Assembly (NCBI GenBank): GCA_963820775.1 | Contig: CAWGBF010000008.1 | Coordinates: 434,001-498,000 of the forward strand | Origin: Roseiarcus sp963820775 | GTDB lineage: Bacteria; Pseudomonadota; Alphaproteobacteria; Rhizobiales; Beijerinckiaceae | Reading direction: 5' to 3' | DNA length: 64,000 nucleotides | Shown here: positions 17,264 to 26,656 of the stretch, one piece after another | How positions within the stretch are numbered: position 1 is the stretch's first letter | How the letters are laid out: the number at the start of each line of letters is the position of its first letter | The notes under the pieces: model-generated | What the model was told of the DNA's origin: nothing | Database searches by the model: none | What the model saw: only the letters and a program-made list of their open reading frames with translations | Translations under genes and position numbers: made by a program

Positions 17264-17319
17264 TGTCGGTCTCGCCGCGTCCAGCGTTCAAGTTGGATGG
17301 CGGCGGGGTCGCCCGCCGA

Positions 17320-18576
17320 TCAATTGCCGCCCGAGGCGATCTTGACGAAGGACGGGAATTCGAGCTTGCCCTTGGCGAGCGGCGCCGGCCACATGTTGAC
17401 CTGCTTGCCGTTCTGCCATTGCAGCGCGAGGCCGGTGATGAAGCCCTTGCCGGTCCTCAGCGCGTGCACATGGGGGTCTCCCTTTGGCAGGAACTGAATG
17501 CGGCCGATTGTGCTGACGTAATCGGTCTTCTCCATCGCTGCGACCAGCTTGTCGCTGTCAAGGCTCCCCGCGCGTTTGATGGCGTCGGCGATCATATAGA
17601 CGTCGTCATAAGCGGTGTAGCCGGCGTAGGACGGCGTATTGCCGTATTTCTTCACGAAGGCGTCGACGAACGGCAGCGTCTTGGGGGTGACCGCGACGCC
17701 TGGACCTGAAGCGGCCAAATAGATCACGCCTTCGGCAGCGCCATTGGTGTCCTTCCAGAAGGTCGAGCTGGTCGCCTGGTTCGCTGTGCCGAACATCGGA
17801 ATCGGCACCTGTTGGCTTTTCCATTGCACGGTTGGCTGGGGGCCGACATGCGAGATGCCGGTGATGATGACGTCGGGCTTCTGGCCCTCGATCTTGTTGA
17901 AGATCGGCGTGAAGTCATTTGTATCCGGCGAGAAGCGGATGTTGTCGAGCACCTTGAGCCCGATCTGCGGCAGGCACGCGAGGAGCCTTGCGTCGTAAGG
18001 CGTCGTCCAGGCGGCGTCCTCGATCATGATCACCGCAGTCTTCATCTTGAGGCCATCGACCAGCATGTCCTTGGCGGAATCGCAGACAAACGACGCCAGC
18101 GAGCTCGAGATCAGATAGGCGTGGAAGGTATATTTGAGGTGATCGTAGTCCTTGGCGATGTTCTCGGTGATGAGGTCGGAACCTGCGCCCGGCGTGAGGA
18201 GCAGGGTTTTGAGGCGTCCTGACCACGGCTCGAGGGCGAGCACCGCCTCGCTGAGATAACTGGCCACCACCGCATTAACGTGATCGTCGTTGACGGAGCG
18301 CTGGAACGCGCGAACGGACTCAGCCGCGGACGAATGATTGTCATAGGTAACGAGTTCGATCTTACGCCCGTCGACGCCGCCCTTGGCGTTGATCTCGTCG
18401 GCGGCGATCTGCGCGGCCTGCGGGATCGATGAGCCCACGACCGCCTGGGCCTCCGCGATCACGCCGATCTTGATCGGGGCCTTGTCGTCCGCTCGAGCGG
18501 ACTGCGCGAGGGCGAATGTGAGAGCAGCCGCAACCGCGCCGAGCAGAAGGCTTGAGGGTCTTTCGTATGGCGTCAA
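17320..18576 (-). CDS. ABC transporter periplasmic binding protein, copy A
   Basis: The 418-residue protein has a signal peptide (cleavage probably after ARA) and a type I periplasmic binding fold of the Leu/Ile/Val family: IKIGVIAEAQAVVGSSI, ADEINAKGGVDGRKIELV, then FWKDTNGAAEGVIY. It is very similar over its whole length to the next upstream gene (copy B, 18788-20059). Differences cluster around residues 110-220, for example LLLTPGAG against VFITPGAA and SSSLASFVC against SGALAGLTC, so the two may bind different ligands. It directly precedes the livH-like gene. Confidence 0.9.
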   Translation of the reverse strand: MTPYERPSSLLLGAVAAALTFALAQSARADDKAPIKIGVIAEAQAVVGSSIPQAAQIAADEINAKGGVDGRKIELVTYDNHSSAAESVRAFQRSVNDDHVNAVVASYLSEAVLALEPWSGRLKTLLLTPGAGSDLITENIAKDYDHLKYTFHAYLISSSLASFVCDSAKDMLVDGLKMKTAVIMIEDAAWTTPYDARLLACLPQIGLKVLDNIRFSPDTNDFTPIFNKIEGQKPDVIITGISHVGPQPTVQWKSQQVPIPMFGTANQATSSTFWKDTNGAAEGVIYLAASGPGVAVTPKTLPFVDAFVKKYGNTPSYAGYTAYDDVYMIADAIKRAGSLDSDKLVAAMEKTDYVSTIGRIQFLPKGDPHVHALRTGKGFITGLALQWQNGKQVNMWPAPLAKGKLEFPSFVKIASGGN

Positions 18577-18787
18577 TCGAGCCTCCCGAACGCGCTTGTT
18601 CTCGCCACGCTCAACCGAGCAATGTTCGCGACTTCTCTCGGCGCGAAGCAGTGCTGCGTCCGACGTCCTTGTGCAAGCTCATTCCGCGGCTCACGCCAAA
18701 AAAGGGGCGTGAAGTTGTCGATCGGGGATTGGCAGGACCAGCTTTGACGAGGCCGGCCGCCTGAAGCGGCGGCGGGTTTGCTTGGGG

Positions 18788-20059
18788 TCACTTGCCCGAG
18801 GCGATCTTGACGAAGGACGGGAATTCAAGCTTGCCGTTGGCGAGATCCGCCGGCCACATGTTGACCTGCTTGCCGTCCTGCCATTGCAGCATGAGTCCGG
18901 TGATGAAGCCTTTGCCTGTCTTCAGCCCGTGCACGTGGGGATCGCCCTTCGGCAGGAACTCAACCCGGCCGATCGTGCCGACGTAGTCGGTCTTCTCCAT
19001 GGCGTCGACAAGCTTGTCGCTGTCGTTGCTTCCAGCGCGCTTGATTGCGTCGGCGATGATGTAGACGTCATCGTAAGCCGTATAGCCGGCATAGGATGGC
19101 GTGTTGCCGTATTTTTTGGTGAACGCGTCGACGAACGGCAGGGTCTTGGGCGTGACCGCGACGCCAGGGCCGGATACGCCCTGATAGATCACACCTTCGG
19201 TCGCGCCATTGGTGTCCTTCCAGAAGGTGGAATTGGTCGCTTGCGAGGAGATGCCGAACATCGGGATTGGCACCTGCTGGCTCTTCCATTGCACGGTCGG
19301 CTGCGTGCCGACATGCGAGATGCCGGTAATGATCACGTCCGGCTTCTGGCCCTCGATCTTGTTGAAGATCGGGGTGAAATCGGTGGTGTCGGGCGAGAAG
19401 CGGATGTGGTCGAGGACTTTGAGACCGATCTTCGGCAGGCAGACTTCGTAGCCGGCGTCGAGCGGCCCCGTCCAGGCGGCATCCTCGCTCATGATCACGG
19501 CCGTCTTCATCTTGAGGCCGTCGACCAGCATGTCCTTGGCGGCGTCGCACGTGAGCCCCGCCAGCGCCCCTGACGTGAGATAACCGTGGAAGGTATACTT
19601 GTTGTGCTCGTAGTCCTTGGCGATGTTTTGCGTGATCACGTCGGACGCCGCGCCTGGCGTGATGAAGACGGTCTTGAGGCGTCCGGCCCACGGTTCGAGC
19701 GCCAGCACGACCTCGCTGATGTAACTGCCGATCACCGCATTGACGTGATCCTCGTTGACCGCGCGCTGGAACGCGCGGACCGACTCGGCCGAGGACGAAT
19801 GGTTGTCATAGGAGACGATCTCGATCTTGCGCCCGTCGACGCCGCCCTTGGCGTTGATCTCGTCGGCGGCGATCTGGGCCGCTTGCGGGATCGAGGAGCC
19901 CGCGACCGCCTGGGCCTCCGCAATCACGCCGATCTTGATCGGCGCGGGATCGTCGGCCCAGGCTGGTTGGCCGATGGAGAGCGCGAAAGCGGCCGAAGCG
20001 GCGCAGAGCGCGCCGCGCAGGACGGCCGAGCGCTGAGCAGCGGTTTCGTATGGCTTCAT
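18788..20059 (-). CDS. ABC transporter periplasmic binding protein, copy B (tandem paralogue)
   Basis: This 423-residue exported protein is a tandem paralogue of copy A: the two share almost unbroken identity in NKIEGQKPDVIITGISHVG, VAVTPKTLPFVDAF and KYGNTPSYAGYTAYDDVY. A signal peptide ends near PAWA. It is the first of the binding-protein/permease/ATPase genes in transcription order, 211 bases upstream of copy A. The pair probably arose by duplication and then diverged in the ligand-facing segment. GGAGGATAAA lies just before the ATG and is a good ribosome site. Confidence 0.9.
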   Translation of the reverse strand: MKPYETAAQRSAVLRGALCAASAAFALSIGQPAWADDPAPIKIGVIAEAQAVAGSSIPQAAQIAADEINAKGGVDGRKIEIVSYDNHSSSAESVRAFQRAVNEDHVNAVIGSYISEVVLALEPWAGRLKTVFITPGAASDVITQNIAKDYEHNKYTFHGYLTSGALAGLTCDAAKDMLVDGLKMKTAVIMSEDAAWTGPLDAGYEVCLPKIGLKVLDHIRFSPDTTDFTPIFNKIEGQKPDVIITGISHVGTQPTVQWKSQQVPIPMFGISSQATNSTFWKDTNGATEGVIYQGVSGPGVAVTPKTLPFVDAFTKKYGNTPSYAGYTAYDDVYIIADAIKRAGSNDSDKLVDAMEKTDYVGTIGRVEFLPKGDPHVHGLKTGKGFITGLMLQWQDGKQVNMWPADLANGKLEFPSFVKIASGK

Positions 20060-20280
20060 TTTATCCTCCCTGGATCGGATTGGCGCCGACCGGCCTGGGG
20101 CCAGAAGTCCACGGCGCCGAGGAGCAGCCCCTTGACCGTAACGCTGCCGTGTTCGCGCCGCCGATGCAAGCGGATTTCCCGGGCGTGATCGGAGCGCCGG
20201 GCGCCGGTCGCGCCCGCCCTGCGCGCCCGATCAGCGTGAGGTGTTTCCCGTCGACGCTCGCGGTCGCTGGAAAACCGGCG

Positions 20281-20412
20281 CTATTGAAACAGCTTCAGCG
20301 CGTTGATCAAAGTTCCGTAAATGCCCCACAACAGCGGGATGCCGACGAAGCCCCAGGCCAGCGCCAGCTCAAGGGGGGTCGTGCCGCTGCCGCCCTTGTT
20401 GTCAAAGCTCAT
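20281..20412 (-). CDS. MFS (OFA family) transporter small subunit
   Basis: A 43-residue reading frame runs from ATG 20412 to TAG 20281-20283. It reads MSFDNKGGSGTTPLELALAW and continues into one hydrophobic helix with PLLWGIYGTLINALKLF. This matches the very small membrane proteins found beside oxalate/formate antiporter-family MFS genes. A GGGAGG lies about seven bases upstream of its ATG, and it begins 11 bases after the end of the MFS gene at 20424-21815 on the same strand, so co-transcription is very likely. It is easily missed because of its length. Confidence 0.8.
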   Translation of the reverse strand: MSFDNKGGSGTTPLELALAWGFVGIPLLWGIYGTLINALKLFQ

Positions 20413-20423
20413 ATCCGCCTCCC

Positions 20424-21815
20424 TCAAGCCACCCCAACAAGGTCGTCGACCGTCTCGAGGTCCATATGATGGCGGTCGTCGACCGCCTTGATCAGAAAAT
20501 TGGCGATGAAGCCAACGACCAGAAGCCCAGCCATGATGTACATGGTGACGTTATAGGCCTGCGCTTTCGGGACTCCGCTGTCGATCTGATACTGCCGGAT
20601 GTAGTTGACCAGCACAGGGCCGAGCACTCCCGCCACCGACCATGCCGTAATTAGCATCCCATGAATCGCGCCCACATAGCGCGTGCCGAACATGTCTCGA
20701 AGATAGGCCGGAACGGTGGCGAAGCCGCCGCCGTACATGCTCAGGATGATGCAGAAGCACAGCACGAACAGCGCCAGATTGCCTTGGCCGCCGAAGTAAG
20801 GCACGAGCGCATAGAGCACGAACCCGAGCGCGAAGAACACGAAATAGGTGTTCTTGCGGCCGATGTAGTCGGACGTCGAGGCCCAGAAGAAGCGTCCGGC
20901 CATATTGAAGATGCTGAGCAGTCCGACGAAACCGCCGGCGGCGGCGGCGGTGACGCGGCCCGGAAACATTTCCTGGCTCATAGCCGAAGCCTGTCCGAGC
21001 ACGCCGATGCCCGCCGTCACGTTCATGCACAGCACGATCCAGATCAGCCAGAACTGCGGCGTCTTCAACGCCTGGTAGACGTAAACGTCCTTGTTGGTGA
21101 TGAGTTTCTTGGGCTGCGCCGGCGGAACATATCCCTCGGGCTTCCATCCCGGCGCCGGCAGCCGCACGATTGCCGCGCCGACCAACATGAAGCAGGCGTA
21201 GACAACACCGAGGACCACAAAGGTTTCGGCGACACCAATATGCGTGGGCGTCGAAAAGACGCTCAAGAGCCAGACCGAAAGCGGCGCCGCAATCATCGCT
21301 GCGCCGCCGAAGCCCATGATCGCCATGCCGGTCGCCATGCCGGGCCGGTCGGGGAACCATTTGATCAGTGTCGACACCGGGGAAATGTAACCCAGTCCCA
21401 GTCCGGTGCCGCCAAGGACGCCGTAGCCGATATAAATGATCCACAGCTGATGCAGCCATACGCCGACGGCGCTGAGCAGGAATCCGCCGCCGAAGCAGAG
21501 CGCGGCGGTGAACATTGTTCGGCGCGGCCCGCCCTCCTCGACCCAACGGCCAAACACCGCTGCCGAGGCGCCGAGGAAGAAGATGGCGATCGAGAAGATC
21601 CAGCCGAGCTCTGTCAGCCTCCAGTCGTCTGGGGCGGATTTCGTGATGCCAATCAGCTTGGTCATCGGCAGGTTGAAAACGCTGAACGCGTAAGCCTGGC
21701 CAATGCACAGATGAACACACAACGCCGCCGGGGGAACCATCCAGCGGTTGAAACCGGGCTTGGCGATCGTATGACTTCGGTCGAGAATCGATAAAAATGC
21801 CATTTGACGTCCCAC
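20424..21815 (-). CDS. MFS transporter of the oxalate/formate antiporter (OFA) family
   Basis: The 463-residue protein is a 12-helix MFS carrier of the OFA family, with WMVPPAALCVHLCIGQAYAF in the first helix, GVLGGTGLGLGYISPVSTLIKWFPDRPG in helices 4-5, and SDYIGRKNTYFVFF in the central loop region. Family members exchange small carboxylates such as oxalate and formate, but many have other substrates, so the ligand is open. The partner small subunit lies immediately downstream. The gene is divergent from the PiT phosphate transporter, with a 200-base shared upstream region that holds a TAGGTA-type inverted repeat. Confidence 0.87.
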   Translation of the reverse strand: MGRQMAFLSILDRSHTIAKPGFNRWMVPPAALCVHLCIGQAYAFSVFNLPMTKLIGITKSAPDDWRLTELGWIFSIAIFFLGASAAVFGRWVEEGGPRRTMFTAALCFGGGFLLSAVGVWLHQLWIIYIGYGVLGGTGLGLGYISPVSTLIKWFPDRPGMATGMAIMGFGGAAMIAAPLSVWLLSVFSTPTHIGVAETFVVLGVVYACFMLVGAAIVRLPAPGWKPEGYVPPAQPKKLITNKDVYVYQALKTPQFWLIWIVLCMNVTAGIGVLGQASAMSQEMFPGRVTAAAAGGFVGLLSIFNMAGRFFWASTSDYIGRKNTYFVFFALGFVLYALVPYFGGQGNLALFVLCFCIILSMYGGGFATVPAYLRDMFGTRYVGAIHGMLITAWSVAGVLGPVLVNYIRQYQIDSGVPKAQAYNVTMYIMAGLLVVGFIANFLIKAVDDRHHMDLETVDDLVGVA

Positions 21816-21883
21816 CCTCGTTTTTTGCCTCTGAGAGTTGCCTATCCGTGGCAGTTTGGCAATGCTCGCCGTCCTGTCCCGTC

Positions 21884-21921
21884 TAGGTATTTTTTCCTAT
21901 TGACATGATTATAATCGCGGG
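21884..21921 (+). promoter_or_regulatory. Putative promoter and operator between OFA transporter and PiT gene
   Basis: A perfect TATAAT (21910-21915) faces the PiT gene. The expected -35 position has no good TTGACA match but is covered by the inverted repeat TAGGTATTTTTTCCTA (21884-21899), an arrangement typical of activator-dependent promoters. A related hairpin-like site, TAGGTA-GAAA-TACCTA, occurs at 41690-41707. The regulator is not identified. Confidence 0.4.
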
Positions 21922-22015
21922 ACAGCGGTCGGTTGACCATTCCCAATCGGCATCCTTCACATTCCTGTCATGGCCGCTCGCGATAGAAGGAGCTCAAACG
22001 CGCCAAGGAGCTGCC

Positions 22016-23635
22016 ATGTCCGCCGCATTCGACGCTCGACTCGGCCCAGGCGCCGAAGCGCCGGTCAAGCCGCACCTCGATCATCCGGTGGATCCTCGAT
22101 TCGCGCTTGGCATCCTCGCGGTCCTCGCGCTTGGCCTGTTCTACATGGCCTATTCGATCCGATCGGACATTTCGGCGGCCGGCGGCGGACCGACGACAAT
22201 CCTGCCATTCATTCTGCTCGGCGTCGCGTTGCTGATCGCGCTCGGTTTCGAATTCGTCAATGGCTTCCACGATACCGCGAACGCCGTCGCCACCGTCATC
22301 TACACCCACGCCCTCCCTGCGCAGGTTGCGGTCGTGTGGTCCGGCTGTTGGAATCTCCTTGGCGTGCTGGCTTCGACCGGCGCGGTGGCCTTCGGCGTCG
22401 TGTCGCTCTTACCTGTTGAGCTCATTCTTCAGGTCGGCTCGGCCGCAGGCTACGCGATGGTGTTCGCGCTGCTCATTTCGGCGATCATCTGGAACCTGGG
22501 CACTTGGTGGCTCGGCATTCCCGCTTCGAGTTCACACACCCTGATCGGATCGATCGTCGGTGTCGGCGTCGCCAATGCGATCATACGCGGCCAGAACGGC
22601 ACGGCCGGCGTGGATTGGGACCAGGTTACAAAGGTCGGCGAGGCGCTGCTATTCTCGCCGTTGTTTGGATTTGCCCTCTCGGCGCTGCTGTTGCTGGCGA
22701 TGAAGGCTGTCGTCCGCGTGCCGGAGCTTTACACCGCCCCAACCACCAACAAGCCGCCGTCGCCTTGGATCCGCGGGCTGCTGATCCTGACCTGCACGCT
22801 GGTCTCGTTCTTCCACGGCTCCAATGATGGCCAGAAGGGCATGGGCCTGATCATGCTGATCCTGATCGGCGTCGCGCCGACAGCCTATGCGTTGAACCGC
22901 TCGCCACCTGAAAATCATGCCGCGCAGTTCATCTCCTCGGCGCACGCCGCTTCGAAGATCGTCGAAGCTCACGGCGCCGGATACGCCATCACCGGCGATC
23001 CTCGACCGGCGGTGACGGACTACATTCATGCCCACATAATTTCGGAGGGAACCTATCCGTCGCTCGCGGTGCTGACCAAGCAGATCAGCGATTCGGTCGA
23101 GCAATACGGTTCCGTCGCCCATACCCCGCTCGACAAGGTCCAGAACCTTCGAAACGACATGTATCTCGCCTCCGAGGCTTTCCGCGTTCTGGCGAAGGAC
23201 AAGGAGAGCGAGCTGTCGGCCGCGGACAAGACGCAAATCGCCAGCTTCAAGAAGGAGCTCGATTTGTCGACCAAGTTCATCCCGTTATGGGTCAAGATCT
23301 GCGTGGCGATCGCGCTGGGTCTCGGCACGATGGTTGGCTGGAAGCGCATCGTCGTCACCGTCGGCGAAAAGATCGGCAAGACGCATCTGACCTATGGCCA
23401 GGGCGCGGCGGCGGAAATTGTCGCCGCGGCGACGATCGGCGCGGCCGACGGCTTCGGCCTGCCGGTCTCGACGACGCACGTTCTGTCGTCCGGCGTCGCC
23501 GGGACGATGGTGGCGAACGGTTCGGGAATGCAGTGGTCGACGGTGCGCAGCATCGCGCTCGCCTGGGTGCTGACGCTGCCGGCGGCGATGATCATGGCCG
23601 GCTTGCTGTACGTTATCTTCCGCCAGATTTTCTGA
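22016..23635 (+). CDS. pit: PiT-family inorganic phosphate transporter
   Basis: The 539-residue membrane protein has the two PiT signature repeats, GFEFVNGFHDTANAVATVIYT and SFFHGSNDGQKGMGLIM, plus PASSSHTLIGSIVGVGVANA and PVSTTHVLSSGVAGTM. It should take up phosphate driven by protons or cations. A hydrophilic insert of about 130 residues between the halves resembles that of Pit proteins with a large central loop. ATG 22016 is chosen because AAGGAG (22005-22010) precedes it; upstream in-frame codons lack a site. A 10-bp hairpin follows the stop. Confidence 0.9.
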   Translation: MSAAFDARLGPGAEAPVKPHLDHPVDPRFALGILAVLALGLFYMAYSIRSDISAAGGGPTTILPFILLGVALLIALGFEFVNGFHDTANAVATVIYTHALPAQVAVVWSGCWNLLGVLASTGAVAFGVVSLLPVELILQVGSAAGYAMVFALLISAIIWNLGTWWLGIPASSSHTLIGSIVGVGVANAIIRGQNGTAGVDWDQVTKVGEALLFSPLFGFALSALLLLAMKAVVRVPELYTAPTTNKPPSPWIRGLLILTCTLVSFFHGSNDGQKGMGLIMLILIGVAPTAYALNRSPPENHAAQFISSAHAASKIVEAHGAGYAITGDPRPAVTDYIHAHIISEGTYPSLAVLTKQISDSVEQYGSVAHTPLDKVQNLRNDMYLASEAFRVLAKDKESELSAADKTQIASFKKELDLSTKFIPLWVKICVAIALGLGTMVGWKRIVVTVGEKIGKTHLTYGQGAAAEIVAAATIGAADGFGLPVSTTHVLSSGVAGTMVANGSGMQWSTVRSIALAWVLTLPAAMIMAGLLYVIFRQIF

Positions 23636-23662
23636 CCGCTTCGGCGCTGACGGTTTAACTTT

Positions 23663-23688
23663 CAACGCCGCCGGTTTCGGCGGCGTTG
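23663..23688 (+). terminator. Hairpin downstream of the phosphate transporter gene
   Basis: CAACGCCGCC and GGCGGCGTTG form a perfect 10-bp stem around the six-base loop GGTTTC, 28 bases after the stop codon. No run of T follows, so it may be a Rho-independent terminator of weak type or an mRNA 3'-end stabiliser. Confidence 0.5.
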
Positions 23689-23806
23689 GCGTCTGCGGCA
23701 TCCCTCTGTTCTCCCTCGACGCTCAAGCGTCTTTGGCGGCTCCGTCGCTGACAGGACGGAAGTGGGACGACGAAATTCGGGCGTTGTGGTAAGGAGAAGC
23801 GATCCA

Positions 23807-25222
23807 ATGACCGCGACAAACGGCCGTACGGGAGCGCAGATGGCCACGATTGACGACATTGTTTCCGCCATCGACTCTGGTCAGAAGGCCGCGCTCGACC
23901 GGCTGTTCGCTTTTCTGTCGATCCCGTCGATTTCCGCGGTTCCGGCGCATTTTCCGGATTGCGAGCGGGCCGCCGATTGGCTGGTCACAGAGCTAAGCGA
24001 TCTCGGATTCGAGGCGAGCAAGCGCCCGAGCGCAGGCCGGCCGATGGTCGTGGGCCACATCAAGGCTGTCCGTCGCGAGGCCCCGAATGTCCTGTTTTAT
24101 GGCCACTATGACGTTCAACCGGTCGACCCGTTGAATCTGTGGCGCAACCCGCCATTCGAGCCGAAGCTCGAGGCCGGACCAGATGGCGAACAAATCGTGG
24201 CGCGAGGCGCCTGCGATGACAAGGGCCAGCTCATGACCTTTCTTGAGGCCTGCCGCGCCTTCAAGCAATTCGGCGGACCGCCTTGCCATGTGACGGTGCT
24301 GTTCGAGGGCGAGGAAGAGACTGGATCGCCGTCGCTGCCGGCCTTTCTCTCTGACAACGCAAAAGAGCTGAAAGCCGATGTCGCGCTGGTTTGCGACACG
24401 GGAATGTGGGACCGCTCCACGCCGGCCATCACCATCGCGCTGCGCGGGATCGCCGCCGAAGAGGTCATAGTGACCGGCGCCAATCGGGATCTGCATTCGG
24501 GTCTTTACGGCGGCTTGGCTGTCAACCCGATCCATGTGCTGTCGAAGATCCTCAGTGAGTTGCACGACGATGCCGGCGCCGTCGCGATCCCCAGCTTCTA
24601 TGACGGCGTCGAAGAGCTTCCGCAGGAGCTCGCGGACCAGTGGCACGAGCTCAATTTCGACGGGGGGGCGTTCCTGCGCGAGGTCGGGCTGACGACGCCG
24701 GCGGGGGAGCGCGACCGCTCGCCGCTCGAAATTTTATGGTCGCGGCCGACCTGCGAGGTGAACGGGATTGTGGGCGGCTACATCGGCGAGGGGACAAAGA
24801 CGGTATTGCCGGCCAGGGCGAGCGCGAAGCTCACGTTCCGGCTCGTGGGCAAGCAGAACCCCGAGCGGATACTCGAAGCTTTCCGCGCTTTTGTCACGTC
24901 GCGCCTGCCGCCAGACGTGAAGGCGGAATTCCTCGGCCATGGCGGCAGTCCCGCCATCTCACTGCCGGTCAAGAACCAGGTCTTGCGCATCGCGCGCCGG
25001 GCGCTGGAAGCCGAATGGGAAAAACCAGCGGCGCTGGTCGGCAGTGGCGGGTCGATCCCGATCGTGGGTTCGTTCAAGCGCGAACTCAACATGGACAGCC
25101 TGCTGGTCGGGTTCGCCCTCGATGACGACCGTGTCCACTCGCCGAACGAGAAATACGATCGGGCGTCGTTCCACAAGGGGGCGCGCTCCTGGGCGCGCAT
25201 CCTGGCTGGCATCGCTGCGTGA
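23807..25222 (+). CDS. M20-family metallopeptidase / dipeptidase
   Basis: The 471-residue protein belongs to the M20 zinc peptidase family. Metal ligands and catalytic residues are visible in order: His in FYGHYDVQP, Asp in ARGACDDKGQ, the Glu pair in FEGEEETGSPS, Asp in VCDTGMW and a late His in RVHSPNEKYD. A lid (dimerisation) domain lies between roughly residues 200 and 370. It should hydrolyse dipeptides or related acyl-amino acids in the cytoplasm; no signal peptide is seen. ATG 23807 has AAGGAG about nine bases upstream; a second ATG lies at 23840. Confidence 0.87.
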   Translation: MTATNGRTGAQMATIDDIVSAIDSGQKAALDRLFAFLSIPSISAVPAHFPDCERAADWLVTELSDLGFEASKRPSAGRPMVVGHIKAVRREAPNVLFYGHYDVQPVDPLNLWRNPPFEPKLEAGPDGEQIVARGACDDKGQLMTFLEACRAFKQFGGPPCHVTVLFEGEEETGSPSLPAFLSDNAKELKADVALVCDTGMWDRSTPAITIALRGIAAEEVIVTGANRDLHSGLYGGLAVNPIHVLSKILSELHDDAGAVAIPSFYDGVEELPQELADQWHELNFDGGAFLREVGLTTPAGERDRSPLEILWSRPTCEVNGIVGGYIGEGTKTVLPARASAKLTFRLVGKQNPERILEAFRAFVTSRLPPDVKAEFLGHGGSPAISLPVKNQVLRIARRALEAEWEKPAALVGSGGSIPIVGSFKRELNMDSLLVGFALDDDRVHSPNEKYDRASFHKGARSWARILAGIAA

Positions 25223-25306
25223 TCGAAGGCGGCCCAGGCCTCGCGACCGGCGCGACCCGCTTGGGAGAAGGTTGCGGAAGCCGTGAAGAGGCGCTAGCCG
25301 AGCCTG

Positions 25307-26656
25307 ATGGGCCTCGACCGCCGCATTATCCACCGCGATAAATTTCTCAGCGCGCTGAAGACGTCGCCCCAGCTCATGGGCATTCTCAACGTGACGCCGG
25401 ATTCGTTCTCCGACGGCGGACGTCACTTCGACCCCGCCGCCGCGGCCGCGCGGGCCAAAGCGATGATCAACGAGGGGGCGGCGATCGTCGATGTCGGGGG
25501 CGAATCGACGAGGCCCGGTCATCTTCCGGTTTCCGAGGAGGAGGAGCTCGGGCGCGTGGTTCCGGCGCTCGAGGCTTTGGCCGATCTTGACGCGCCGATC
25601 TCCATTGACACCAGCAAGGCCAAGGTCGCGCGCGAGGCGGCGCGACTCGGCGCGTGCGTCATCAACGACGTCTGGGGCCTGCAGCGCGATCCCAGCATGG
25701 CGGACACTGTCGCGGAGACCGGCTCGGCGGTCGTCATCATGCACAACCGCGGGCAGGCCGATCCGGCGATCGACATTCTCGACGACGTCGAGCGCTTCTT
25801 CGAGCGCTCGCTCAACCTTGCCGCGGCCGCGGGCGCGCCATTCGGCCGAATTCTGCTCGATCCCGGCGTCGGCTTCGGCAAGACGCGGCAGCAGAACCAT
25901 GCGTGCATCTGGAATCTCGATCGCTTCCGGCGACTTGGGGCGCCGATCCTGATCGGGCTGTCGCGCAAGTCGTTCATCGGCGGGATCATCGACGCCGAGG
26001 TCGATCGGCGTCTTCCCGGCACGCTCGCCGCCGACACGATCGCGCTCATGCGCGGGGCCTCGGTGTTGCGAGTGCATGACGTGGCGGAGAATCGCGCGGC
26101 GCTCGCGGTCTTCCTGGCGCTCAAGGGCGCGGCGGCGGCGCCCCCGCTCGCTGCGGAGCCCAAGGACGACGGAAAAGCGCGCGTCGTCCTCGCGCTCGGC
26201 GGGAACGTTGGCGACAAGGTCGCGAGCTTGCGCCGCGCTCTGCGCGCGATCGCTGGCGAGCCGGGGGTCGAATTGACCGCGGTCTCCCGCTTTTATCGCA
26301 CGCCCCCATGGGGCAAGACCGACCAGGACTGGTTCGTCAACGCCTGCGCTCTAGCCGGGACGACCCTCGAGCCCGAGGCGCTGCTCGAACGCGTCAAGCG
26401 GCTCGAGGTCGAACTCGGCCGCGCGCCTGCGGAGCGATGGGGCCCGCGGGTCATCGACATCGACCTCATCGCCTATGACGACATTACGCTCAAGACCGAA
26501 CGGCTGACGCTGCCCCATCCCGAATTGTTCAATCGGGCCTTCGTTCTCGTTCCGTTGGCCGAAATCGCGCCTGATCTCATTGTCGGGGGCGTTCGGATCG
26601 GCGAGGCGGCGGCGCAGCTCCGGGCGGAGGCTGACGAGGTTTCGCCGCTCGATTGA
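25307..26656 (+). CDS. folP-folK: Fused dihydropteroate synthase - HPPK (FolP-FolK)
   Basis: One 449-residue chain contains two folate enzymes. Residues 20-280 are dihydropteroate synthase: MGILNVTPDSFSDGG, DVGGESTRPG, SIDTSKAKVA, LLDPGVGFGKT, GLSRKSFIGG. Residues 290-449 are 6-hydroxymethyl-dihydropterin pyrophosphokinase: VVLALGGNVGDK, SRFYRTPPWGKTDQDWFVNAC, GPRVIDIDLIAYDD, LPHPELFNRAFVL. The join is an Ala/Pro-rich linker near residue 285. The enzymes catalyse consecutive steps in reverse order along the chain, opposite to the HPPK-DHPS order in plants and fungi. No folB (aldolase) gene lies beside it, though folP-folB-folK is a common bacterial order. No frameshift or stop separates the halves. 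Confidence 0.9.
   Translation: MGLDRRIIHRDKFLSALKTSPQLMGILNVTPDSFSDGGRHFDPAAAAARAKAMINEGAAIVDVGGESTRPGHLPVSEEEELGRVVPALEALADLDAPISIDTSKAKVAREAARLGACVINDVWGLQRDPSMADTVAETGSAVVIMHNRGQADPAIDILDDVERFFERSLNLAAAAGAPFGRILLDPGVGFGKTRQQNHACIWNLDRFRRLGAPILIGLSRKSFIGGIIDAEVDRRLPGTLAADTIALMRGASVLRVHDVAENRAALAVFLALKGAAAAPPLAAEPKDDGKARVVLALGGNVGDKVASLRRALRAIAGEPGVELTAVSRFYRTPPWGKTDQDWFVNACALAGTTLEPEALLERVKRLEVELGRAPAERWGPRVIDIDLIAYDDITLKTERLTLPHPELFNRAFVLVPLAEIAPDLIVGGVRIGEAAAQLRAEADEVSPLD

Noticed and set aside
20661..21794. Plus-strand frame of 377 codons opposite the OFA transporter
   Set aside because: Shadow of a membrane protein gene; composition is highly charged with no recognisable motif.
24959..26077. 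Minus-strand frame of 372 codons opposite the M20 peptidase and folP-folK
   Set aside because: It spans two unrelated plus-strand genes and their gap, as expected for a GC-driven shadow.
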